Below are positions 43,291-51,512 of a stretch of DNA of 64,000 nucleotides, piece by piece. This DNA comes from Microbacterium esteraromaticum (GTDB lineage Bacteria > Actinomycetota > Actinomycetes > Actinomycetales > Microbacteriaceae), in NCBI RefSeq assembly GCF_014084045.1, contig NZ_CP043732.1:1302001-1366000 (forward strand), read 5' to 3'. The notes under the pieces were generated by a model. The model searched no databases, was not told where the DNA came from, and saw only the letters and a list, made by a program, of their open reading frames with translations. A program made the position numbers and the translations under genes. Positions within the stretch are counted from its first letter, which is position 1. Every line of letters begins with the position of its first letter.

Positions 43291-43334
43291 GATCGACACC
43301 TCCGGTACGAGCAGTCGAACCGGAGGTGTCGATC
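43291..43334. repeat. 16-bp perfect inverted repeat
   Basis: GATCGACACCTCCGGT (43291-43306) and its exact complement (43319-43334) form a hairpin with a 12-base loop. It lies upstream of the HNH gene and overlaps the start of the BKACE remnant. No U tract; function unknown. Confidence 0.75.
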
Positions 43335-43493
43335 CTGCTGCATGGCGAGGAGCGCTCGACGTGGCCAGCGTTCGATCTCGCGAGCGCGCGCGAATTCCAC
43401 GCGCGGATCGGTCTGGAAGACACGTTCACGCTGCTCGACGGCGCCACCGCGGCGGGCAACGCGGAGCTCGTTCGCGCGGTGCTGCGGCGCTGA
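43326..43493 (+). pseudogene. Remnant of a BKACE-family (DUF849) gene, C-terminal end only
   Basis: The 55 codons to the TGA at 43491 read ILLHGEERSTWPAFDLA, then ARIGLEDTFTLLDGATAAGN, then AELVRAVLRR. This is the conserved C-terminus of beta-keto acid cleavage enzymes (3-keto-5-aminohexanoate cleavage family), where the RxGLED motif and GNAELV end the TIM barrel. The rest of the roughly 280-residue enzyme is missing. The frame opens after a stop at 43290, and the 16-bp hairpin overlaps the break. It looks like the scar of a deletion or rearrangement. Confidence 0.65.
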
Positions 43494-43567
43494 GCCGAAC
43501 ACCGGCACTGCCCACCGAGCGAAGCGTGTTCGCTTGCCCCAGTAAGCCGGCCGACAGCACAGAACCC

Positions 43568-44053
43568 CTACAGCTCCACCGTGGCGTTCTCGCCGCCGTC
43601 GTATCGCTCGCCCGTCAACCGAGACTTCACGAAGCTGAACGCAGTGGCGATCTTCCCGCCGGGGCTGTCCCAGTACTCTGCTGACTCGGCGCTGAACCTC
43701 AGCACGCCGACGGCCGGGTCGTCGGGCCCTTCGGGGAACCACGCCTCGACCATGGGGTTCCAGAGGTCGCGGATCCTCTGCCTGTCCTCCACCAGCCGGG
43801 CGGTGCCCGAGAGCGACACCCACGACGAGTCGCCGCTGAACGAGACGTTCACCGGGGCATCCGGGACCAGATCCGCCACGGGACCCGCCACCTTCGAGAC
43901 GAGGAACCACAGGTCGCCGTCGAACTCGGCCTCCTGCACGGTGAGCGGGTGCGCGACCAGCTTGCCGTTGTCGGGGTCCTGCGTGACGAACATCGCGAAC
44001 CGGAAGTCCTTGATCAGCTCGGCGACCTTCTCGTGCTCATCTGTATGGGTCAT
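43568..44053 (-). CDS. Pyridoxamine 5'-phosphate oxidase-family (general stress protein 26-like) protein
   Basis: A 161-residue split-barrel flavin-binding protein, started at ATG 44053 with GAGGAAGG upstream. The first strand is FRFAMFVTQD. The mid-region ELDGDLWFLVSK-like block reads FDGDLWFLVSK, followed by VNVSFSGDSSWVSLSG. The C-terminal AESAEYWDSPGGK motif is typical of Gsp26-type proteins. It probably binds FMN or F420 and acts in stress or redox; no specific substrate. Confidence 0.82.
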   Translation of the reverse strand: MTHTDEHEKVAELIKDFRFAMFVTQDPDNGKLVAHPLTVQEAEFDGDLWFLVSKVAGPVADLVPDAPVNVSFSGDSSWVSLSGTARLVEDRQRIRDLWNPMVEAWFPEGPDDPAVGVLRFSAESAEYWDSPGGKIATAFSFVKSRLTGERYDGGENATVEL

Positions 44054-44155
44054 GGCGTGGCACCTTCCTCTGCGAATGCCCCACGATTCCGCAGACCTCG
44101 GCATCCGCACAGGGGGTTGAGGGCGCGACGCGGGTCGTCTACCCCGCAGTGAGGG

Positions 44156-44200
44156 TTGACACGGAGCCCGACTCGTGACAGATTTACCAAATCGATTTGG
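44156..44200 (+). promoter_or_regulatory. Promoter and LacI-type operator of the NCS2 permease
   Basis: TTGACA (44156-44161) and CAGATT (44179-44184) have a 17-base spacer. Immediately downstream is the perfect palindrome CCAAATCGATTTGG (44187-44200), with the central CG typical of LacI-family operators. The same site recurs at 48860-48873. A bound repressor would block transcription start. Confidence 0.8.
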
Positions 44201-44223
44201 ATGCTTCAAGGAGGAGGCGGGCA

Positions 44224-45660
44224 ATGGCAGAGAGTTCTGAGGCTGCGACCGAGCAGGTCGTGGAGGGTGCCGTGCACCCGGTCGATGAGTTCAGGCCGGT
44301 GGGCAGGCTCATCCCCTTCGCCATCCAGCACATCCTCGTGATGATCGCGACCCCGATCTCGTCGGTCTTCCTGATCGGCAAGTCGCTGAACCTGTCCGAC
44401 GAGGTCACCGCGGCGATCCTCACCGCGGTGTTCGTCTTCAGCGGCCTCGGCTCGCTGCTGCAGTCGCTCGGGCTCTGGGGCATCGGCGTGCGGCTGCCGT
44501 TCGTCATGCTGCCCGGCGGCGCCGCGACGATCCTGTTCATCTCCACCGCGCAGGGCACGAACCTGCAGACCGCGGTCGGTGCGGTCATCCTCACCGGTGT
44601 CTTCTACATCCTCGCGGTGACGGTGTTCGTGAAGGTGCTGAAGTACTTCCCGCCGCTCGTCATCGGCAGCATGGTCGTCGTCATCGGCATCAACCTGATC
44701 GGCGTCACCGGCACCCTGATCACCGGACGCCCCGGTCAGCCCGACTTCGGCGACCCGATGAATCTGCTGCTCGCGCTCGTCACCATCGTGCTGACCGTGC
44801 TCGGGTACCGCTTCCTCCCCGGCATCCTGCGGCAGCTCTCGGTCGCCATCGGGCTGATCGGAGGCACGATCTTCGCCGCCTTCTTCGGCATGACGACGTT
44901 CGCCGACCACGTCGAGGGCCCCGCGTTCTCCGTGCCGACGCTGATGCCGTTCGGCCCACCCGAGTTCAACCTCGTCGCCGCCATCCCGATGCTGGTGTGG
45001 AGCCTCGCCTCGATGGCGGAGGCGACCGGACAGACGGTCATCAACTCCGAGATCGTCGGTCGCGAGGTGCGTCCCGTGCGCGACGTGCCGCGCGTCATCC
45101 GCGCCGATGGCGTGGTCACCATGTTCGGCGGCCTGTTCGGCACGCCCGCCATGGTCACCAGTGGCGAGAACGTCGGCATCGTGCGCGCCAGCGGTGTGCG
45201 CAGCCGCTACGTCACGGCGATCGCCGGCGTGCTCCTGATCGTGATGGGCTTCAGCCCCCTGGCGCGCCTGCTCGGCGGCATCCCGGCTCCCGTCGTCGGC
45301 GGCACCGCTGTTGTGGTCTTCGCGATCATCGCCGTACTCGGCATCCAGATGCTCGCGCGGGTCGACTTCCACCAGAACGGCAATCTGATCACCGCGACCC
45401 TCGCGATCGGCATCGGGATGCTGCCCGTGCTGATCCCCGGCATGTACGCGCAGCTGCCCGGGCCCGTCGCCTCGCTGCTCGGCAGCGGCGTCGCGATGAG
45501 CGCGGCGGTCGGCGTCATGCTGAACCTGCTGTTCAACCACACGGGTCGCCGCGACGAGTCGGAGGACGCGAAGGCCGAGGTCGCGGGCGAGCCCAAGCCC
45601 GGCGTCAACACCCGCATCATCAAGACGGTCAAGCGTCGCCCGGGCGACTACCGGATCTGA
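44224..45660 (+). CDS. Nucleobase:cation symporter-2 (xanthine/uracil permease) family protein
   Basis: A 478-residue integral membrane protein started at ATG 44224 after AAGGAGGAGG. It has about 12-14 hydrophobic segments. The NCS2 signature appears as GENVGIVRASGVRSRYV (consensus [QE]NxG, about residue 320). It imports a purine, pyrimidine or similar ring compound with a cation. The LacI operator in its promoter is shared with the amidohydrolase-TSUP operon, so uptake and ring deamination/hydrolysis are probably co-induced. Confidence 0.9.
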   Translation: MAESSEAATEQVVEGAVHPVDEFRPVGRLIPFAIQHILVMIATPISSVFLIGKSLNLSDEVTAAILTAVFVFSGLGSLLQSLGLWGIGVRLPFVMLPGGAATILFISTAQGTNLQTAVGAVILTGVFYILAVTVFVKVLKYFPPLVIGSMVVVIGINLIGVTGTLITGRPGQPDFGDPMNLLLALVTIVLTVLGYRFLPGILRQLSVAIGLIGGTIFAAFFGMTTFADHVEGPAFSVPTLMPFGPPEFNLVAAIPMLVWSLASMAEATGQTVINSEIVGREVRPVRDVPRVIRADGVVTMFGGLFGTPAMVTSGENVGIVRASGVRSRYVTAIAGVLLIVMGFSPLARLLGGIPAPVVGGTAVVVFAIIAVLGIQMLARVDFHQNGNLITATLAIGIGMLPVLIPGMYAQLPGPVASLLGSGVAMSAAVGVMLNLLFNHTGRRDESEDAKAEVAGEPKPGVNTRIIKTVKRRPGDYRI

Positions 45661-45672
45661 GCTGTTCGGCGC

Positions 45673-46692
45673 TCAGCCCGCGGTGGATGCCCGCGGGCGG
45701 AGCATCGGCAGCGGCGGGACTGCAGGCTCGGCGTGGGGAACCGCGCCGAGCCTCTGCAGCAGCAGCGACACCGCGGCCGCCGAGACCTGGTTCAGGTGCA
45801 GGTCGAAGGCGGTCAGCGGCGGCGCGCTCGTCTGCGCGCGAACGCCGTCGTAGCGGGTCGCGATGAGAAGGTCGTCGCCGACGATGCGGCCGGATGCCTG
45901 TGCCGCATGCACCGCGCCGGTCGCGAACGCGTCGACGGGAACTCCGATGGCATCGATCTCGGGGTGCTCGGCCAGCATTCGCTCCGTGGCCGCGGCGCCG
46001 GCGCTCTCGCCGTCGCGCTCATCGACCATCGCGACGACAGGGGGGAAGCCCTCTCGGGCGGCGAGCGCGAGGTAGTGCTCGTGGAAGACGCGCTGCGATT
46101 CTCGTCCGCTGGCGCCGATCAGGATGCCGGGGGCGCGGGCGCCCCGCTCCGCGAAGTGCTCGAACAGCAGCCGGGCCGTGTCTTCGTGGTGCAGATCGAC
46201 GTTGTCGGGGCCGAGTGCGGCGCCGATCGTGACGAACGGGATTCCCCTCGCGGTGAGTTCGGATGCCAGCTGGTCGGAGTCGACCGGCTCGAGCAGGATG
46301 GCGCCGTCGATGTCGAGACGATCGAGGACGTTCTCCTGATCGGGCGGGGTCAGCACCAGGGTGTAGCCGTTGACGAGCGCGGTCTCGGCGCAGCCGACGG
46401 CGAGCTCGGTGAAGAACCCGAGCCGCGACACGCCCGCCGAGACGGCGGAGGGCATCGACGAGAGGATGGCGATCGCCTGCGACCTGCCGGAGCGCAGGCG
46501 CTGTGCGCGCACGCTGGGGCGGTAGCCGAGCCGCTTTGCGGTCTCGAGCACTCGCGAGCGGGTCTCGTCGTTGACGTGTCCGAGGCCGCTGAACGAGTGC
46601 GAGACGGTGGTTCGCGACACTCCCGCTTCGCGAGCGACATCCGCGATCGTGATGCGCGCAGACGGGGTCTGGCTCGGTGGGGTGTCGGTCAC
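45673..46692 (-). CDS. LacI-family transcriptional repressor
   Basis: A 339-residue protein with N-terminal HTH (ITIADVAREAGVSRTTVSHS, about residues 14-33), hinge helix and periplasmic-binding-like effector domain (DIDGAILLEPVDSDQL). It lies between the NCS2 permease and the TSUP/amidohydrolase genes. The palindrome CCAAATCGATTTGG flanks this block on both sides and is the likely operator. GTG start; CAGACT lies six bases upstream, so the mRNA may be leaderless. The inducer is probably the permease substrate. Confidence 0.9.
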   Translation of the reverse strand: MTDTPPSQTPSARITIADVAREAGVSRTTVSHSFSGLGHVNDETRSRVLETAKRLGYRPSVRAQRLRSGRSQAIAILSSMPSAVSAGVSRLGFFTELAVGCAETALVNGYTLVLTPPDQENVLDRLDIDGAILLEPVDSDQLASELTARGIPFVTIGAALGPDNVDLHHEDTARLLFEHFAERGARAPGILIGASGRESQRVFHEHYLALAAREGFPPVVAMVDERDGESAGAAATERMLAEHPEIDAIGVPVDAFATGAVHAAQASGRIVGDDLLIATRYDGVRAQTSAPPLTAFDLHLNQVSAAAVSLLLQRLGAVPHAEPAVPPLPMLRPRASTAG

Positions 46693-46708
46693 GGCTCCAG
46701 TCTGCCGT

Positions 46709-47422
46709 CTACCACGCCTGGATGATGACCACGACGCCCGAGACCACGGCGAAGCCGAGCACGATGTAGCGCAGCAGCGGGCCGTCGAGGCGGTGGTGCA
46801 CGAACCGGCTCGCCCACGAGCCCACGGCGAGGAACGGCAGCAGAGCCGCTGTCGCGATCAGGGTGCCGAGGGTGAACTTGCCGCTCACGGCGAGCACGAT
46901 CACCGAGATGACCTCGCCCACGAGAAAGCAGAGGGCCACGGTCGAGCGCAGCACGGGAGCCGCCTTGTGCTGGAACGCGAGAGCGAGCGGCGGGCCGCCG
47001 ACACCCGTGGAGGTCTCGGTGATCCCGGTGATCAGGCCGACGGCGACCAGGCCGGTGCGGTTCGGGTCGAACGCAGGGGCCACCAGCGCGACGGCCGCGG
47101 CGAGAACGGTCGACCAGCCGATCAGCAGCGACAGCTGCTGCAGGTTCACGACGAACAGGATCCACAGGCCGAGGAAGGTGCCCGCGAATCTGCCTATGCT
47201 GACCCATTTGACGCCGCGCCAGTCGATGGCCGTGCGTTCTCGGAAGCCGATGTAGCCGTTGAGGGGGATCATCAGCAGCAGGATGGCGACGGGGATGAGT
47301 GACGGATCGAGCAGCGTCACGACGGGGGCGGCGATCATCGCGAAGCCCATCCCGGTGGCGCCCTGGATGAACGCGCACACCAGGATGGTGATGCCGATGA
47401 TGATGAATGCGGTGAGCGTCAT
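46709..47422 (-). CDS. TauE/SafE (TSUP)-family membrane transporter
   Basis: A 237-residue protein with about seven to eight transmembrane helices. GATGMGFAMIAAP in the first half and TGITETSTGVGGPPLALAF in the second are the paired TSUP repeats. Members export sulfite, sulfoacetate or other anions. The start overlaps the amidohydrolase stop (ATGA), so it is co-translated and may export a product of that enzyme (inference). Confidence 0.87.
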   Translation of the reverse strand: MTLTAFIIIGITILVCAFIQGATGMGFAMIAAPVVTLLDPSLIPVAILLLMIPLNGYIGFRERTAIDWRGVKWVSIGRFAGTFLGLWILFVVNLQQLSLLIGWSTVLAAAVALVAPAFDPNRTGLVAVGLITGITETSTGVGGPPLALAFQHKAAPVLRSTVALCFLVGEVISVIVLAVSGKFTLGTLIATAALLPFLAVGSWASRFVHHRLDGPLLRYIVLGFAVVSGVVVIIQAW

Positions 47423-48825
47423 GCCCGGGCGCCCGTTCGAGCCGCGCGGTGCTCTGCCGCGCGGTGCTCGGCGGCGCGAGCGTCGACGGTCACGATCGGA
47501 GACGAGCGCACCACCCGCTCTGCGGTCTCGCGGGCGCGGTCGAGGAGGGCGTCGCCGTCGGCGTCGACGAGCTGACCCTTCTGCACGCGAAGGCGCCCGT
47601 GCACGATGACCGATTCGATGAGGTCGCGGTTGCCGAGGCGCACCAGCTCCCACATCGGATCCCACGAGGGGACGAGCTCGGGCACGCGCAGGTCGAGCAC
47701 GAGCAGGTCGGCGTAGGCGCCGGGGGCGATCACGCCGACGCGGCCCGCCAGGCCGACGGCGTCGGCGCCGCCCTGCAGGCCGGTCTCGAGCCAGGTCCAG
47801 CCGCCGCCGGCGGAGGAGTCGCCTGTGGCGAGGGCGTGGGTGAGACGCTGGGCGGTCTCGGCAGCATCGAGCAGGCGGAAGGCGTCGCTGCGGGTGCCGT
47901 CGGTGCCGAGGCCCATGCGAACGCCGAGCTCGTGCATCAGCAGAGCCGGAGCGACCGCGTTGCCCTTCCACGAGCTCGCGACGGGGTTGTAGCTGATGGC
48001 GCCGCCGGCGTCGCGCAGCAGGCGGATCTCCCGCGGGGTGAGCATGGTGGCATGTGCGGCGAGCAGCTCGGGGCCGAGTGCGCCGATGCTCGCCAAGCGC
48101 TCCATGGGGCGCTTGCCGGTGGCGACGAGCGAACGCTCGATCGCGGCGAGGTGCTCGTTGACGTGCATCTGCAACGGCACCCCCGCCTCGCGGGAGAGCT
48201 GCGCCACGGCGACGAGTGCGTCATCGGTCGCCGCCTCGGGGATCGAGATCGCGAGCGATGGGTGGATCAGATCGTCGTCGTCCCAGCGGGCGAGGTGCTC
48301 GCGCGCGCCGGCTTCGATCCGGTCGAGGGGGATGCGCGTGTCGCCCTGCAGGTCGTTGCAGATGGCGCCGAGCACGCAGCGCAGGCCCATGCTCGAGACG
48401 GCGTCCGCCACGACGGCGAGGTCGCCGGTGGCGCGGGTGCCGGCATCCGCGACGGTGGTGAAGCCACCGCGCAGGGATTCCCATGCGGCGAGGCGGGTCG
48501 CGACGTCGATGGCGTCGGCATCCATGTGACTCTCCATCGGAACCCACACGCGACGGAAGATCTCGGACGGCTCGCCGAACACGAGCGCCTTCCCGAAGGT
48601 CTGGGTGACGTGATGATGCGCGTCGATGAAGCCGGGAATGATCATTCGACCAGGAAGATCGACGGTCGGGCCCTGCCATGCGACGAACTGCTCGACGGGG
48701 CCGACGTCGGCGATGACGCCGTTCTCGACCAGCACGGCGTGGTCGCGCACGGGACCGGCCGGAAGCAGGATGCGCTCCGGCCGGAGGAGGGTCTTGCGGT
48801 GGTGCAGCGACGTCAGATCAGGCAT
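47419..48825 (-). CDS. Amidohydrolase of the chlorohydrolase/nucleobase-deaminase (TrzN/GuaD-like) group
   Basis: A 468-residue TIM-barrel metal hydrolase started at ATG 48825 (GAGGAG upstream). Metal ligands appear as FIDAHHHVTQ (HxH), QMHVNEH (His, Glu), AAHATML (His) and LGTDGTRSD (Asp). It resembles guanine, 8-oxoguanine, hydroxyatrazine or related ring deaminases. Linked to an NCS2 permease by a shared operator, it most likely deaminates or hydrolyses the imported ring compound. The last 30 residues are an Arg/Ala/Glu repeat-like tail. Confidence 0.88.
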   Translation of the reverse strand: MPDLTSLHHRKTLLRPERILLPAGPVRDHAVLVENGVIADVGPVEQFVAWQGPTVDLPGRMIIPGFIDAHHHVTQTFGKALVFGEPSEIFRRVWVPMESHMDADAIDVATRLAAWESLRGGFTTVADAGTRATGDLAVVADAVSSMGLRCVLGAICNDLQGDTRIPLDRIEAGAREHLARWDDDDLIHPSLAISIPEAATDDALVAVAQLSREAGVPLQMHVNEHLAAIERSLVATGKRPMERLASIGALGPELLAAHATMLTPREIRLLRDAGGAISYNPVASSWKGNAVAPALLMHELGVRMGLGTDGTRSDAFRLLDAAETAQRLTHALATGDSSAGGGWTWLETGLQGGADAVGLAGRVGVIAPGAYADLLVLDLRVPELVPSWDPMWELVRLGNRDLIESVIVHGRLRVQKGQLVDADGDALLDRARETAERVVRSSPIVTVDARAAEHRAAEHRAARTGARA

Positions 48826-48853
48826 GGGGCTCCTCACGGAAGTGGTGCATCCC

Positions 48854-48873
48854 AGATTACCAAATCGATTTGG
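48854..48873 (-). promoter_or_regulatory. LacI-type operator in the amidohydrolase promoter
   Basis: CCAAATCGATTTGG (48860-48873) is identical to the site before the NCS2 permease, with the same TTA/GAT flanks. A minus-strand -10 box TAATCT (complement of 48854-48859) adjoins it, so the operator lies between -35 and -10. Confidence 0.8.
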
Positions 48874-48916
48874 ATCGCGAAACCCTGGGCCTCTGCATCC
48901 CAACGGGCGCGGGCGC

Positions 48917-49243
48917 TCAGACGCGGTTGTAGGCGGCTCCGTCGAACTGCGCATCGGCGAGTGCGACGGCCGCGGATGCCGTGGTCGTCACGCCCGACTG
49001 CAGCGCGTCGACGGGGATGTCGCGCGCGCGGAGCCCTCCTTCGCAGATCTCGATCGAGGCGAAGCCGGGAACCTCGAGCGGATCGGCATCGAGAGTCGCG
49101 CCGCGCACCGCGGGTCCGTTGACGATGATCCGGATGCCGTACCCCGGCCGCGCCTCGTGCAGGGTGTGCGCGATGCCGATCGCGCGGGAGATGTCTTCGG
49201 GGCGATCGGACACGTGCAGAAGGGCGATGCGCGGGGAGGTCAT
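48917..49243 (-). CDS. DsrE-like small protein
   Basis: A 108-residue alpha/beta protein with IALLHVSDRPEDISRAIGIA, RIIVNGPAVRG and a Cys-containing strand IEICEGGLRARDI, arranged as in DsrE/DsrF-like proteins. These carry sulfur on a cysteine or have unknown roles. It is a single gene upstream of the amidohydrolase promoter. CAGACT six bases before the ATG suggests a leaderless start. The family assignment is moderate. Confidence 0.55.
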   Translation of the reverse strand: MTSPRIALLHVSDRPEDISRAIGIAHTLHEARPGYGIRIIVNGPAVRGATLDADPLEVPGFASIEICEGGLRARDIPVDALQSGVTTTASAAVALADAQFDGAAYNRV

Positions 49244-49358
49244 GTGTCCAGTCTGCCGACCGGATGCCCGGGTGGGGCGCTCCTCGGCGTTACGGAACGG
49301 ATGGCCCCGCGCGACGTGAGGGGCCCGATCGGGCATCCGCTCGCGGGAGATACGACGA

Positions 49359-49393
49359 GGGCCTCGCCGTCGTGGGGTGCGACTGCGAGGCCC
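49359..49393 (-). terminator. Stem-loop after the AtzF-C-like gene
   Basis: GGGCCTCGC (49359-49367) pairs with GCGAGGCCC (49385-49393). It lies 18 bases past the stop of the minus-strand NCS1-permease operon and is its probable terminator. Confidence 0.6.
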
Positions 49394-49410
49394 CCTGGGT
49401 GCGGGGGGAG

Positions 49411-49788
49411 TCAGTTCGGCTGCACCAGCCGCCAGTCTCCGTGCGAGGTGATGTCGATGTGCTCGGGGTGGTCCAGGTACTCCTCACGCATCTTCATGCA
49501 CAGCGATCCGCTCCCGTCTTCGAGCTCGATCACGGTCAGCTCGAGCTCTCTCGGTTCACGAGGCAGCAGCTTCTCCCGCAGCACGGCGTAGTCGACTTCG
49601 TAGACCTCGCCGTGCACGTGCGACCCGCCCTCGTCGACCGGGTACAGCCCGGGGAACTCGTCGCGGACGTTGAAGAAGCGATACCGGGGTGCGGTCTTGA
49701 ACCGCCCGACGAGGGATGCCTCGGCGAGGGCGTCATTGAGGGATCCGCCCGACATGGCCTGTCCGTTCACGAACATCCGAACCTTCAT
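49411..49788 (-). CDS. Stand-alone allophanate-hydrolase C-domain-like/gamma-glutamylcyclotransferase-fold protein
   Basis: A 125-residue protein beginning MKVRMFVNGQAMSGGSLNDA. Further blocks are YRFFNVRDEFPGLYPV, HGEVYEV and LTVIELEDGSG. This matches the GGCT-like domain found at the C-terminus of allophanate hydrolases such as AtzF, which hydrolyses N-carboxyurea steps. No amidase domain is attached. It follows the NCS1 permease in the GntR-controlled module, so a hydrolytic or cyclising step in hydantoin/ureide breakdown is plausible. Confidence 0.6.
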   Translation of the reverse strand: MKVRMFVNGQAMSGGSLNDALAEASLVGRFKTAPRYRFFNVRDEFPGLYPVDEGGSHVHGEVYEVDYAVLREKLLPREPRELELTVIELEDGSGSLCMKMREEYLDHPEHIDITSHGDWRLVQPN

Positions 49789-49825
49789 GAGTCTTCCTCT
49801 TCTCAGCTTCAGGCGCCCGGTGGTC

Positions 49826-51328
49826 TCAGGCGCCGGTGCGCAGATCGTCGACCCGAGCGGCGAGGTTCGGGCGCAGGCGGTTCACGAGGAGGCAGCTGGC
49901 GACGCCGAGGGCGGCGCCGATGGGCCACGCGAACGGGGCGATCGCCGAGAACTCCGGCACCAGCGCGATGCAGATCGCGATGCCGCCCGAGATCGCGAAC
50001 GCGATGATCGAGTTCATGTTCGTGCCCCGGCCGTAGAAGTACTTGCCGTTCGGGTCGTCGCTGTACAGGGCGTCAGCGTCGATCATCTTCTTGCGGATCA
50101 GGTAGAAGTCCGCGGCGATGATGCCGGCGAGCGGTCCCATGAGCGCTCCGATGCCACCGAGGAACAGGTTGACGACGGCGGGCGACGAGTACAGGTTCCA
50201 TGGGGTGATCACGACCGCCAGCACCGCGGTGATCAGGCCGCCGGTGCGGAAGCTGATGCGGTGCGGTGCGATGTTGCAGAAGTCGTATGCGGGCGAGACG
50301 AAGTTGAGCACGACGTTCGCGCCGGCGGTGGCGATCGCCACGAGCACGATCGAGAGCAGCAGCAGCGTCACGTTGTCGATGTCGGCGAGCAGGTCGGTCG
50401 GGTCTTCGATGGCCTTGCCGTAGACCTCGAGCGCCGCCAGGCCGATCACGACCGAGACGAGGCAGAAGGCGATGCCGTTGACAAGCAGGCCGAGACGGTT
50501 GCCGTTGATCACCGTCTTGCGGCTGGGTGCGAGGCGGGTGAAGTCGGCGAAGTTGAGGATCGGGCCGCTGAGGTTGGAGGTGAGCAGGAACGCGGCCGCG
50601 AGGATGGCACCGACCGCGGGCCAGAACTCGAGGGGTGCGTCGCCGACGTGGTAGTTCCAGTTCAGCTGCCAGTCGGCGCGCTGCAGGGTCCAGATGGCCA
50701 GGGCGAACATGCCGATCCAGATCGTCGGACCGGCGAAGTCCGAGAGCCTGCGCACGGTCTCCATGCCCTTGTAGAGCACGGCGAGCTGCACGAGCCACAT
50801 GCCCAGGAAGCAGTACCAGCCGAGGGGCGAGAGCCCGAGGAACCCGCCCTCGGTGAGCGCTTCGGCGTCGGGCCAGATCTTCAGCACGAGCACCATCACG
50901 ACGACGGATGCGAGGTAGGTCTGGATGCCGTACCAGGCGACTGCCACGATCGCGCGCAGCAGAGCGGGCAGGTTGGCGCCGAAGACGCCGAAGCTGGCGC
51001 GGGCGAAGACCGGGAAGGGCACGCCGATCTTCTGACCGGCGACGCCCATGATGTTGCTGGCGACGTAGATGAAGTACACACCCAGACACAGGCCCACGGC
51101 CAGCTGCCAGCCCATCAGGCCGAGCACGAGCAGGCCGACGGCGGCGGTGTAGTTGCCCAGGCTGTGCCAGGCCGACATCCACCAGGCGAACAGGTTCAGG
51201 GTGCGCCAGTGCCCTTCGTCGCCACGCGGGGCGATGTCTTCGTTGTAGAGGCGCGGGCTGTACCGGTGACCCGGCGCCTCGGGCGAGCGCTCGGGGTCGT
51301 TGACGAGGGGGGAAGGCTTAGACGTCAT
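49826..51328 (-). CDS. Nucleobase:cation symporter-1 (allantoin/hydantoin/cytosine permease) family protein
   Basis: A 500-residue membrane protein with about 12 helices, in the NCS1 family (Mhp1, PucI, Fur). The N-terminal motif is YNEDIAPRGDEGHWRTLNLF, split here as YNEDIAPRGDE and GHWRTLNLF. Later segments are ASFGVFGANLPALLRA and LSGPILNFADFTRLAP. It imports hydantoins, allantoin or pyrimidines with sodium or protons. Its promoter carries two operators matching the one before the hydantoinase, which suggests 5-substituted hydantoin, dihydropyrimidine or allantoin as cargo. Confidence 0.9.
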   Translation of the reverse strand: MTSKPSPLVNDPERSPEAPGHRYSPRLYNEDIAPRGDEGHWRTLNLFAWWMSAWHSLGNYTAAVGLLVLGLMGWQLAVGLCLGVYFIYVASNIMGVAGQKIGVPFPVFARASFGVFGANLPALLRAIVAVAWYGIQTYLASVVVMVLVLKIWPDAEALTEGGFLGLSPLGWYCFLGMWLVQLAVLYKGMETVRRLSDFAGPTIWIGMFALAIWTLQRADWQLNWNYHVGDAPLEFWPAVGAILAAAFLLTSNLSGPILNFADFTRLAPSRKTVINGNRLGLLVNGIAFCLVSVVIGLAALEVYGKAIEDPTDLLADIDNVTLLLLSIVLVAIATAGANVVLNFVSPAYDFCNIAPHRISFRTGGLITAVLAVVITPWNLYSSPAVVNLFLGGIGALMGPLAGIIAADFYLIRKKMIDADALYSDDPNGKYFYGRGTNMNSIIAFAISGGIAICIALVPEFSAIAPFAWPIGAALGVASCLLVNRLRPNLAARVDDLRTGA

Positions 51329-51407
51329 CGTCCATCCTTTGCATCGGATAGGGCTCCGTCGCGACGCGGAGGGGTGGTGCCGCAGCGGTGCGGGTGACGG
51401 GAGGCTG

Positions 51408-51457
51408 ATTTGGGATCCCGTAGACGGCAGAGTAACGGGATCCCAAATTCCTGTCAA
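51408..51457 (-). promoter_or_regulatory. NCS1 promoter with two GntR operators
   Basis: On the minus strand TTGACA (51457-51452) and TACTCT (51434-51429) have a 17-base spacer. ATTTGGGATCCCGT (51408-51421) and its exact complement ACGGGATCCCAAAT (51435-51448) are two sites 27 bases centre to centre. One fills the spacer and the other lies just downstream of the -10. The core TTGGGATCCC recurs at 52215. Confidence 0.82.
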
Positions 51458-51512
51458 CGATCTGCGCACGACGTCGAGCCGTTAGCCTGGAGGCAGACAG
51501 GGGGTCTTGCTC

